DNA of 64,000 nt from Tessaracoccus rhinocerotis (lineage in GTDB: Bacteria; Actinomycetota; Actinomycetes; Propionibacteriales; Propionibacteriaceae): NCBI RefSeq assembly GCF_007197885.1, contig NZ_VKKG01000001.1, forward strand, positions 890,334-954,333, written 5' to 3'. Position 1 is the stretch's first letter. Each line of letters opens with the position of its first letter. The notes under the pieces were generated by a model. It did not search any database, was not told the DNA's origin, and was given only the letters and a program-made list of their open reading frames with translations. Made by a program: the position numbers and the translations under genes. This document shows positions 1 through 6,852 of the stretch, in pieces.

Positions 1-1436
1 CTCGAGAACAGCACGCCGCCGCCGTCGTCGGCCACCTGCCGCAGGGCCTGCATGACCGCGACGGTGGCGTGCCTGTCGAGCCCGAAGCCCGGTTCATCGG
101 CCAGCAGGACGGGGCGTCGGTGGGCCAACATCGCGGCCAGGCTCAGTCGTCGCATCTGCCCGCCGGAGAGCTGGTGCGGATTGTGCTCGGCCAGGTCTGC
201 CAGGTCGAAGCGGTCGAGCAACTCCTCCACCTGGGACTCGGTCCCCGGCGGCAGCCCGAACGCCACCTCGGCGCGCACGGTGTGGGCCTGGAACTGGTCG
301 GCCGGGTTCTGGAACACCAGGCCGACGGCGGGGCCCTCGACGCTGCCGGCCAGCGGAGCGTGGAGTCCCGCGAGGCACGTCAGCAGGGACGACTTTCCCT
401 GTCCGTTCGCACCGAGCAGCGCCACCACCTCGCCGGGTGCGACCTCGAGGTCGACGTCGTGCAGCACGGGCGTGCCACCCCGGCGTCCGCCCGCGGCGAC
501 GGTGAGCCCGCGGGCCACCAGCGCCTCAGGCCCGGGCGCCCCACCACCCGACCCGACACGCCGCACGGTTCCGGACCGGAGGGGGCCCGTCACCCCTGGC
601 CCCGTTCCACGCGGCGTGTCGGGTCGGCCCGACGGGGGGCGCGTGGGCACGACGCGCGCCTCCAGCTCGGCGGGGAGCCAGCAGCCGGCGGCGAGGAGCT
701 CCGCCACCGCGTCGACGTCGAGCTCCGTCGCGGGGCCGTCGAAGCGGATCCGCCCCGCCCGGTCCACCACGATCCAGCGGGCCGGCAGCCCCGCCAACCC
801 TTCCCCGCCCGCGTACTCGTCGAGGCGGTGCTCCACCAGCACGACGGCGGCGCCCGTCCGCGCCCGGACCCCAGCGACCGCCGAGCGGACGCCGTCGATC
901 CCGGCCGCGTCGAGCATGGAGGTGGGCTCGTCGAGGAGCAGCAGCCGGGGACGGGTGACGGTGGCCGCCGCGATCGCGATCCGCTGCTGCTCCCCGCCGG
1001 AGAGCTCAGCGGTGCGCCGGCCGGCCAGGTGCGACGCCCCCACTGCGGCCAGCGCGTCCCCCACCAGGCCCGGGATCCGGGCGGGGTCCTCGCAGAGGTT
1101 CTCGAGCGGGAAGGCCAGCTCGTCATCGACGTCGCTCAGGCAGACGCCCGAGGAAGGGTCCTGCCCCACCACGCCGACGACGTCGGCCAGCCCGGCCACC
1201 CCGGTCTCGGCGACGGGGCGCCCGGCCACGCTGAGGCGGCCGGTGACCCGCGCGTTGATCGCGCCCGGCACCGCGCCGTGGAGGGTCCGCAGCAGGGTGG
1301 ACTTGCCCGAGCCGGAGGGGCCGAGGACCAGCACCTCCTCCCCCGCGGCCACTGTGAAGGTGGCCGGCCCGACGCCGAGTCCCGACGGGAACACCACCTC
1401 CACCTCCTCCAGCACGACGAGCGGCTCAGCGCTCAC
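1..1436 (-). CDS. ykoD: ECF-type thiamine/HMP importer, double-ABC ATPase (YkoD-like), 3' end cut off by window edge
   Basis: Energises an energy-coupling-factor importer at the inner face of the membrane. Translating the minus strand from the GTG at 1436 gives an open frame to the window edge (about 478 codons). The first ABC domain has Walker A GPSGSGKST near residue 39, signature LSGGEQQRIAIA near 144 and Walker B LLLLDEPTS near 165. After a Pro/Arg/Gly-rich linker, the second domain has Walker A GANGQGKSS near 341, signature LSGGQMRRLSLA near 421 and a Walker B reading LLADEPG. Two nucleotide-binding domains in one chain is the YkoD layout. The start overlaps the end of ykoE by 11 bp, so the genes are probably translationally coupled. 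The substrate, thiamine or its hydroxymethylpyrimidine moiety, is inferred from ykoE/ykoF and the riboswitch. The transmembrane T subunit (ykoC) would be expected just outside the left edge. Confidence 0.9.
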   Translation of the reverse strand, partial: MSAEPLVVLEEVEVVFPSGLGVGPATFTVAAGEEVLVLGPSGSGKSTLLRTLHGAVPGAINARVTGRLSVAGRPVAETGVAGLADVVGVVGQDPSSGVCLSDVDDELAFPLENLCEDPARIPGLVGDALAAVGASHLAGRRTAELSGGEQQRIAIAAATVTRPRLLLLDEPTSMLDAAGIDGVRSAVAGVRARTGAAVVLVEHRLDEYAGGEGLAGLPARWIVVDRAGRIRFDGPATELDVDAVAELLAAGCWLPAELEARVVPTRPPSGRPDTPRGTGPGVTGPLRSGTVRRVGSGGGAPGPEALVARGLTVAAGGRRGGTPVLHDVDLEVAPGEVVALLGANGQGKSSLLTCLAGLHAPLAGSVEGPAVGLVFQNPADQFQAHTVRAEVAFGLPPGTESQVEELLDRFDLADLAEHNPHQLSGGQMRRLSLAAMLAHRRPVLLADEPGFGLDRHATVAVMQALRQVADDGGGVLFS

Positions 1437-2043
1437 GGCGCACCACCTCGGCGGGGGTGTCGTCCCTGGAGATGTTGAAGTTGGCGAGCACGCCCGTGGC
1501 CCTCAGCGCATCGACCAGCACCTTGCCGAGCAGGCCACCGAGGACGACCCCGGAAGCGCACTGCATCGCGAACCGCAGCCAGAAGATGTTCTGCCCGTAC
1601 CAGCCGGAGCGGAACGCGCTGTAGAAGAACACCAGGCCAGCGCCCAGGAGCCCGGACAGGGCGTAGGTGCCCCAGCCGAAGCGCCGGTAGCGGCCCAGCG
1701 CGAAGGCCAGTTCGCTGCCGAAGCCCTGCACCGCCGCGGCGATCACCAGCGTCGGACCGACGGGTGACCCGAGGAACACCACCTCGACGACGGAGGCCAG
1801 GATCTCGGCGATGATCCCCACGCCGGGGCGACGGATGATGGCGATCGCCAGCGGCGCCACCAGGAGCCAGCCGCCGAACAGGACGTGCTGCGCCAGGTCG
1901 CCGGCCGGACCCATCGCCACGGCGAGGGCGTTCCAGGCCTGTACCAGCACCCAGTAGAGGAATCCGAAGGTGACCCCGAGGACCACCATGAGGACGATGT
2001 CGCGCAGGGGCAGGGCTGCGCGCTCCTCGTCACGCCGCAGCAT
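1426..2043 (-). CDS. ykoE: ECF transporter S component, YkoE family (thiamine/HMP)
   Basis: Substrate-capturing membrane subunit of the thiamine/HMP ECF importer. The 205-residue protein starts MLRRDEER and has about five hydrophobic segments (for example DIVLMVVLGVTFGFLYWVLV and a VVEVVFLGSPVGPTLVIAAA-type segment), which fits the size and hydropathy of ECF S components. The start at 2043 is chosen because hydrophobic family-like sequence begins just after it, and it overlaps the end of ykoF by 14 bp. The same frame stays open further upstream, but that part is Ser/Pro/Arg-rich antisense-type sequence. Gene order ykoF-ykoE-ykoD behind a TPP riboswitch supports the assignment. Confidence 0.9.
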   Translation of the reverse strand: MLRRDEERAALPLRDIVLMVVLGVTFGFLYWVLVQAWNALAVAMGPAGDLAQHVLFGGWLLVAPLAIAIIRRPGVGIIAEILASVVEVVFLGSPVGPTLVIAAAVQGFGSELAFALGRYRRFGWGTYALSGLLGAGLVFFYSAFRSGWYGQNIFWLRFAMQCASGVVLGGLLGKVLVDALRATGVLANFNISRDDTPAEVVRRER

Positions 2044-2659
2044 GGGGGTGGCTCGGGCTGTTGAGGGAGATGCTGAGGTGTGCGACGACGTGCTGGACGC
2101 TGCGCCCGACCATCGTCCAGCCGGCGACGACGGTGGCCAGGATGGCGCCCAGGTCGCCCTCCAGCCGGGTGACGAAGTGCTCAGAGCCCCGGAACGTGCC
2201 GAGTTCGCGGGCCAGTTCGATGGCGGCCTCGATGTCTCGCATGTGGTCCGGCTCCACTCCGGCGCGGACGTCGTCGGCGAGCGGGTAGATGGCCCACTCC
2301 GCGGCCGCCCACGTCCCGACGTCGCGACCCCTCGGGGTCTCGACGACGCGTGGCCCGGCGCCACCGGGGAGCTCGCAGGCGACCTCGCCGGGGCAGCCCC
2401 GGCTGAGCTGGACGGTGATGGCTGCGTGGTGTCCGGTGGCGGCGACGGCGGCGCCCAGGTCCGTTAGCCACCCGAGGAGGTCCTCCTCGGAGCCGCCGGC
2501 CCAAGTGCTGACGTCGCCGGTGCTGATGGTCAGACCGCGGGGGTCGACGTCGCGCAGCGCGCCGAGGATGACCTCGGCGAAGTCGTCGCTCATCACGGCG
2601 ACGCCCACCCTCGCGCCCACGCCGAAGCGCAGGGGCTCTGCGGTGAACTGGTTGGTCAT
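2030..2659 (-). CDS. ykoF: YkoF-like thiamine/HMP-binding protein
   Basis: Soluble protein of 209 residues, first gene of the thiamine/HMP uptake operon. B. subtilis YkoF is about 200 residues, contains a duplicated ferredoxin-like fold and binds thiamine. Here two halves can be seen, roughly residues 12-100 (RVGVAVMSDDFAEVILGAL onward) and 115-200 (AEWAIYPLADDV onward), consistent with an internal duplication. No signal peptide is seen. The ATG at 2659 is preceded by AAAGGG, a fair ribosome binding site, and lies downstream of the riboswitch, so the longer frame that reads back through the riboswitch is rejected. Role in supplying or sensing substrate for YkoE/D is inferred from family and context. 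Confidence 0.85.
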   Translation of the reverse strand: MTNQFTAEPLRFGVGARVGVAVMSDDFAEVILGALRDVDPRGLTISTGDVSTWAGGSEEDLLGWLTDLGAAVAATGHHAAITVQLSRGCPGEVACELPGGAGPRVVETPRGRDVGTWAAAEWAIYPLADDVRAGVEPDHMRDIEAAIELARELGTFRGSEHFVTRLEGDLGAILATVVAGWTMVGRSVQHVVAHLSISLNSPSHPHAAA

Positions 2660-2721
2660 GGTGCCCTTTCCGTTCTTCGCACGGAGGGCGGGTTGCCCGA
2701 GACCCAGCAGATGAGGCTGGT

Positions 2722-2811
2722 CGCTCCCTGCGCTGGCATGATCCAGATCAGGTTCTACGGTCGGAGTTGAGTACTCCCTCTCAGCCCAGCTCACTGGACT
2801 CCCGTGCGCCG
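2722..2811 (-). promoter_or_regulatory. TPP riboswitch (thi-box)
   Basis: On the minus strand the conserved core is present: ACGGGAGTCC, then GGGCTGAGAGGGAG, then GAACCTGATCTGG, ATCATGCCAGCG and CAGGGA. These are the CUGAGA and GAACCUGAUCUGGAU-AUGCCAGCG signatures of TPP aptamers. It lies about 65 bases upstream of ykoF, so the operon should be repressed when thiamine pyrophosphate is plentiful. Between aptamer and start codon are two small hairpins, CCAGC-N7-GCTGG (2704-2720) and GGGC-N5-GCCC (2686-2698). Neither is followed by a T-run, so control at the ribosome binding site is more likely than Rho-independent termination (inference). Confidence 0.95.
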
Positions 2812-2870
2812 CCCACGCTAGCAGGAGTCCCCGACGGCACCCGCGAACCGTCCACTCCTAGACTTCACCC

Positions 2871-3857
2871 ATGAGCTTCCGCGCACTGCTGACCAGCCAG
2901 GCCGACGACGGCACCACCACTGAACTGGTGGACCTCACCGACGAGGACCTGATGCCCGGGGAGGTGACCGTCGACGTCGAGTACTCCACGGTGAACTACA
3001 AGGACGCGCTCGCGGTGACGGGCGCCGGCAGGATCATGCGGAGGTTCCCTCTCGTACCGGGGATCGACTTCGCGGGCACCGTCACCGCCTCCGACGATCC
3101 GCGGTTCGCGGTCGGGGACGCCGTCGTCGCCAACGGCTGGGGCCTCAGCCAGACCCATCATGGCGGCCTTGCGGAACGGGCGCGCGTGGACGCCGACTGG
3201 CTGGTCCCGCTGCCGGAGCGGTTCAGCACCTTCGAGGCCATGGCGATCGGGACCGCCGGCTACACCGCGATGCTGTGCATCCTGGCCCTCGAGCACGGCG
3301 GACTGACCCCTGACTCCGGCGACGTCCTGGTCACGGGCGCCACCGGAGGCGTCGGCTCCGTGGCCATCGCCGTCCTGTCCGGTCTGGGCTACCGGGTCGT
3401 GGCATCGACGGGGCGGCCGTCGGAGCACGACTACCTCACGGGCCTGGGCGCGGCCGAGGTGATCGACCGCGGCCCACTCGGCGAGCCCGGCAAGCCGTTC
3501 GTGCGGCCCCGCTGGGCCGGGGCCGTCGACACGGTGGGCAGCCACACGCTCGCCAACGTGCTCGCCGCCACCGAGCGCGACGGCGTCGTCGCCGCCTGCG
3601 GGCTGGCGCAGGGCAACGACCTGCCCACCACCGTGCTGCCGTTCATCCTGCGGGGCGTGACCCTTGCCGGCATCGACTCGGTGGAGGCCTCGCAGGGGGT
3701 GCGCCACACCGCCTGGCAGCGCCTCGCCCGCGACCTTGATCCCGACAAGCTGGCCATGGCAGCCACCACCGTCGGGCTCGGCGACGTGGTCGCCACCGCC
3801 CGGCGGGTCCTGGACGGGCAGGTCCGCGGCCGCACCGTGGTGGACGTCCGTTCCTGA
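2871..3857 (+). CDS. acuI: Acrylyl-CoA reductase-like MDR oxidoreductase (AcuI/YhdH family)
   Basis: NADPH-dependent zinc-free medium-chain reductase of 328 residues. AcuI/YhdH members reduce acrylyl-CoA to propionyl-CoA and thereby detoxify acrylyl-CoA. Visible family features are the N-terminal segment STVNYKDALAVTGAG, the PLVPGIDFAGTV motif, and the nucleotide-binding GATGGVGSVAIAVLSGLGY followed by STGR, the NADPH-preferring pattern. The length matches the family (about 325-330). The ATG at 2871 lies about 60 bp from the divergent riboswitch, so promoters are back to back. In a propionate-handling actinobacterium an acrylyl-CoA reductase is plausible, but substrate is inferred from family only. 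Confidence 0.85.
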   Translation: MSFRALLTSQADDGTTTELVDLTDEDLMPGEVTVDVEYSTVNYKDALAVTGAGRIMRRFPLVPGIDFAGTVTASDDPRFAVGDAVVANGWGLSQTHHGGLAERARVDADWLVPLPERFSTFEAMAIGTAGYTAMLCILALEHGGLTPDSGDVLVTGATGGVGSVAIAVLSGLGYRVVASTGRPSEHDYLTGLGAAEVIDRGPLGEPGKPFVRPRWAGAVDTVGSHTLANVLAATERDGVVAACGLAQGNDLPTTVLPFILRGVTLAGIDSVEASQGVRHTAWQRLARDLDPDKLAMAATTVGLGDVVATARRVLDGQVRGRTVVDVRS

Positions 3858-3904
3858 CGGACGGCCTCTCGGCCCACGGAGCACGTCGTGAGAGAATCGG
3901 GCGC

Positions 3905-5005
3905 GTGATCACCATTCCCGAAGAGTTGCTGCCCGCCGACGGTCGCTTCGGTTCCGGACCCGCGAAGGTCCGACCGGAGGCACTGGACTACCTCGCCATG
4001 CGTGGCGACGTGATGGGCACCTCCCACAGGCAGGCACCGGTCCGCGACCTCGTGGCGGCCGTGCAGACGGGGCTGGCCGAGCTGTACTCCATCCCCGACG
4101 GCTACGAAGTGGTCCTCGGCAACGGCGGCTCGACGCTCTTCTGGGACCTGGCCGTCAGCTCCCTCATCGAGAACCGCTCCGCCCACGGTGTCTTCGGAGA
4201 GTTCTCCAGGAAGTTCGCCAAGGCCAGCGCGGCGGCCCCGTTCCTGGACGACCCGGCAGTCTTCGAGGCGCAGCCCGGCTCCGCCGCCGTCCCCGAGGCC
4301 ACCGACGCCGACGTCCACGCCTGGGCGCAGAACGAGACCTCGACCGGGGCGGTCGCCCCGGTCACGCGCATCGGCGACGGGCTCGTCCTGATCGACGCCA
4401 CGTCCGCCGCCGGCGGCATGGAGGCGGACGTCAGCCAGACCGACGCCTACTACTTCGCACCCCAGAAGAACTTCAGCTCCGACGGCGGCCTGTGGTTCGC
4501 GTTCGCCTCCCCGGCCGCCATCGAGCAGGCCGAGCGGATCAACGCGTCGGGCCGCTGGATCCCCGCCAGCCTGGACTTCCTCACCGCCGTCAAGAACTCC
4601 CGCCTGCACCAGACCCTGAACACGCCCGCCGTGGCCACGCTGCTGCTGATGGAGGACCAGATCAACTGGATGCTCGCCCAAGGTGGCATCGGCGCCGTCG
4701 CCGAGCGCTGCCGCACCTCGTCGGGCATCCTCTACGACTGGGCCCTCGCCAGCGAGTTCGCCACCCCGTTCGTCACTGAGCCCGAGCATCGCTCCCCCGT
4801 GGTGGCCACGATCGACTTCGACGAGAGCGTGGACGCCAAGGAGGTCTCGCGGGTGCTGCGGTCCCACGGCGTCGTCGACGTCGACCCCTACCGCGCGCTG
4901 AACCGCAACCAGCTCCGGATCGCGTGCTACGCCTCGGTCGACCCCGACGACGTGCGCGCCCTCACCGGCTGCATCGACTTCGTGGTGGGAGAGCTGGGCA
5001 AGTAG
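3905..5005 (+). CDS. serC: Phosphoserine aminotransferase
   Basis: PLP enzyme converting 3-phosphohydroxypyruvate and glutamate to O-phosphoserine (serine biosynthesis, and possibly pyridoxal phosphate synthesis). The protein is 366 residues. It begins IPEELLPADGRFGSGPAKVRP, carries GTSHRQAPV near residue 40 (the phosphate-binding SHR motif) and GNGGSTLFWD near 75, and the PLP-binding lysine sits in YYFAPQKNFSSDGG near residue 194. The GTG start at 3905 gives the normal actinobacterial SerC length. glyA elsewhere in the window catalyses a later step of serine metabolism but is not in the same operon. Confidence 0.95.
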   Translation: MITIPEELLPADGRFGSGPAKVRPEALDYLAMRGDVMGTSHRQAPVRDLVAAVQTGLAELYSIPDGYEVVLGNGGSTLFWDLAVSSLIENRSAHGVFGEFSRKFAKASAAAPFLDDPAVFEAQPGSAAVPEATDADVHAWAQNETSTGAVAPVTRIGDGLVLIDATSAAGGMEADVSQTDAYYFAPQKNFSSDGGLWFAFASPAAIEQAERINASGRWIPASLDFLTAVKNSRLHQTLNTPAVATLLLMEDQINWMLAQGGIGAVAERCRTSSGILYDWALASEFATPFVTEPEHRSPVVATIDFDESVDAKEVSRVLRSHGVVDVDPYRALNRNQLRIACYASVDPDDVRALTGCIDFVVGELGK

Positions 5006-5040
5006 CGCCGACGGCCTCGGTGTTGCTCACCCGGGCTGGG

Positions 5041-6024
5041 TCAGTCCTTGCTGAAGAACACCACGGCGCCGGCCGCCAGGGCCACCACCAGGGCTCCCGC
5101 GAGGGCGATCAGCGTGCCGCCCCGGGAGACGCTGTCGGAGCTGCTGTCCGCCGGCTGCGCAGGTGCGGCGGTACCGGTCGGGGACGGTGCGACGCTCGGG
5201 TCCGCGCTGGTCTCGGCCGTCTCGCTCGGTTCCGGGCTGGTCGTCGGCGCTGCCGGCGTGGCGGTGGTCTGGCCCGCGGGGAGCGGCTCGTCGCGCAGGG
5301 TCCCTCCAGCACCCACCAGCATCCGGTCCGCCCCGAACGGGGTGACCGACTCCCCCTCCGCGCCGCCGACGTAGGTGGTGCTCGACTCGACCTCCCAGGT
5401 GAAGGCGTTGATCAGCTCCACGCCGTCGCCGGTGCGCACCAGCATGGTCTCGCCGTCGTCCAGGAAGGCCGCGTCCGTGACGCCCTCGGGTGCGTCGGCC
5501 GCACGGAACAGGGTGTTGACCCCCTGCCGCGACGGCTCCAGCTCGGCTCCGTAGATGCCGGCGTCGTCGCCGGTGGTGATGAAGTAGAAGCGCCCACGAC
5601 CCGAGATGAGGAACGCGGTGGCGTCCTGCGCGCCGTCGGGATAGGCGAAGTCCCAGGCGCGGTAGCTCTGCTGGCCTGCCTCCGGGGCGACGGCGAAGAC
5701 GGTCACGAACTCGCGGTCGGCGTCCGGGTCGCCGATGTCGGCGATGTGGAGCTGCCCGTCGTCGAGGGCGAGGCCCTGGACGGACTGCGGTCCACCGGTG
5801 AACGTGATCTCGCCGGCGGCGGTGCCGTCTCGGCCGACCATCTGCACGGCCTCGGGCGTACCGGCGGCACTGACGTAGAGCGTCTCCGCGCCCTCGTCCC
5901 AGGCCAGTCCAACCACGTCGGTGGTCCCACCGAGGTCGACGTCGTCCGCGTGGGCGAGCGCCGGGACGGCAGTGGCCAGCAGACCGAGGGAGAGGGCGGC
6001 GGCGAGTCGGCGGAACGTCATCAT
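5041..6024 (-). CDS. Secreted, C-terminally membrane-anchored protein of unknown function
   Basis: A 327-residue exported protein. Residues 1-26 form a signal peptide (MMTFRRLAAALSLGLLATAVPALAHA). The body has repeated short strands such as VGLAWDEGAETLYVSA, VQGLALDDGQLHIADI and DAAFLDDGETMLVRT, spaced like blades of a beta-propeller. A Pro/Thr/Ser/Glu-rich stalk follows (about residues 245-290). The C-terminus is a single hydrophobic helix (LIALAGALVVALAAGAVVFF) with a short SKD tail and no LPXTG motif, so membrane anchoring is likely. The blades LHIADIGDPDAD and VEL suggest a six- or seven-bladed fold, but this is by eye. Downstream of serC and convergent with it; no functional link is evident. 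Confidence 0.75.
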   Translation of the reverse strand: MMTFRRLAAALSLGLLATAVPALAHADDVDLGGTTDVVGLAWDEGAETLYVSAAGTPEAVQMVGRDGTAAGEITFTGGPQSVQGLALDDGQLHIADIGDPDADREFVTVFAVAPEAGQQSYRAWDFAYPDGAQDATAFLISGRGRFYFITTGDDAGIYGAELEPSRQGVNTLFRAADAPEGVTDAAFLDDGETMLVRTGDGVELINAFTWEVESSTTYVGGAEGESVTPFGADRMLVGAGGTLRDEPLPAGQTTATPAAPTTSPEPSETAETSADPSVAPSPTGTAAPAQPADSSSDSVSRGGTLIALAGALVVALAAGAVVFFSKD

Positions 6025-6082
6025 GTTGTGCGCCAGAATACTGTGCGCCCACGCGGATGCCTACGCGACGTCCCGTGGCGCG

Positions 6083-6178
6083 TCACGACGGCTGCAGCAG
6101 CACTCCCCACACGACCACCACAAGGACCATCGCCAGCAGCACGCCGGAGACGATCAGGCGTCGGGTTCTCGGATTCAC
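6083..6178 (-). CDS. Possible 31-residue single-pass membrane peptide
   Basis: A GTG-started frame on the minus strand encodes VNPRTRRLIVSGVLLAMVLV followed by VVVWGVLLQPS. It has a basic N-terminus and one long hydrophobic helix, a typical small membrane protein. It fills the gap between the divergent secreted-protein gene (start 6024) and the hypothetical gene starting at 6214. There is no strong ribosome binding site. It could be chance, but the charge-then-hydrophobic pattern and fit to the gap argue for a real gene. Confidence 0.45.
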   Translation of the reverse strand: MNPRTRRLIVSGVLLAMVLVVVVWGVLLQPS

Positions 6179-6213
6179 GAGCTCGAGCCTACCCTCGCGG
6201 ATAGGGTTGACCC

Positions 6214-6852
6214 ATGCACACGCTGCGCCTGTTCGCGATCAGCATCGACGCCGTGCGCGACATCTTCGGCGCCGATCCGGCCCTGGCGGAGCGCCTCCGG
6301 GCCGTGGCCGCGGCCCGGTTCGCCCCACCGACGAGGGCGAGGCCCTCCGGCATCCTCGGGCTGTTCCGGAGGGACCGGCAGCTGGAGGTGGACCCCTCCC
6401 GGCCGCTCGTCTCCGACGTCGAGGCCCTGCTCGCCGGCGGCTACATTTCCCCGGACCGGACCCGCCAGTGCTGGCTGGTACTGCTGGCCTGGTTGGAGGA
6501 ACTCTCGACCGCCCACGCCGAACTCGCGGTGAGGGAACTGGACACGCTGGAGTTCGACCTCGCGCGCGCCGGCCTCCACAGCGACAACTCCCTGCGCAAC
6601 CTCGCGGCGCGGCAGCTGGGAACCATCCTGCGCCCGCTGCCGGGGCAGACGGTCGGGTACGCGAAGCACTCGACAGCGGTGGACACCCTGGACGCGCTGG
6701 TCTCCCTGGGGCGGACCGCCGACGAAGAGTTCGCCGCGGTGATCGCCCGCACGGACCCGGTGAGGGACCTGTTGACCGTCGTCGCGACGGGTCAGGACCT
6801 CGACGTCGTGGTGGTCGAGGTCCCGCCCGGGGAGACTACGCCGGGTCGATGA
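6214..6852 (+). CDS. Conserved hypothetical protein, 212 aa
   Basis: I do not recognise the family with confidence. The protein begins MHTLRLFAISIDAVRDIFGADPALAERLR and is a mixed alpha/beta soluble protein with no signal peptide or membrane helix. A middle segment, ARPSGILGLFRRDRQLEVDPSRP, is followed by a helical region. Its 3' end overlaps the 3' end of the convergent pyruvate carboxylase gene by 17 bp. A TATAC-like element is not clear; an ATAGGGTTGACCC stretch lies just before the ATG, so the transcript may be nearly leaderless. Confidence 0.7.
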   Translation: MHTLRLFAISIDAVRDIFGADPALAERLRAVAAARFAPPTRARPSGILGLFRRDRQLEVDPSRPLVSDVEALLAGGYISPDRTRQCWLVLLAWLEELSTAHAELAVRELDTLEFDLARAGLHSDNSLRNLAARQLGTILRPLPGQTVGYAKHSTAVDTLDALVSLGRTADEEFAAVIARTDPVRDLLTVVATGQDLDVVVVEVPPGETTPGR

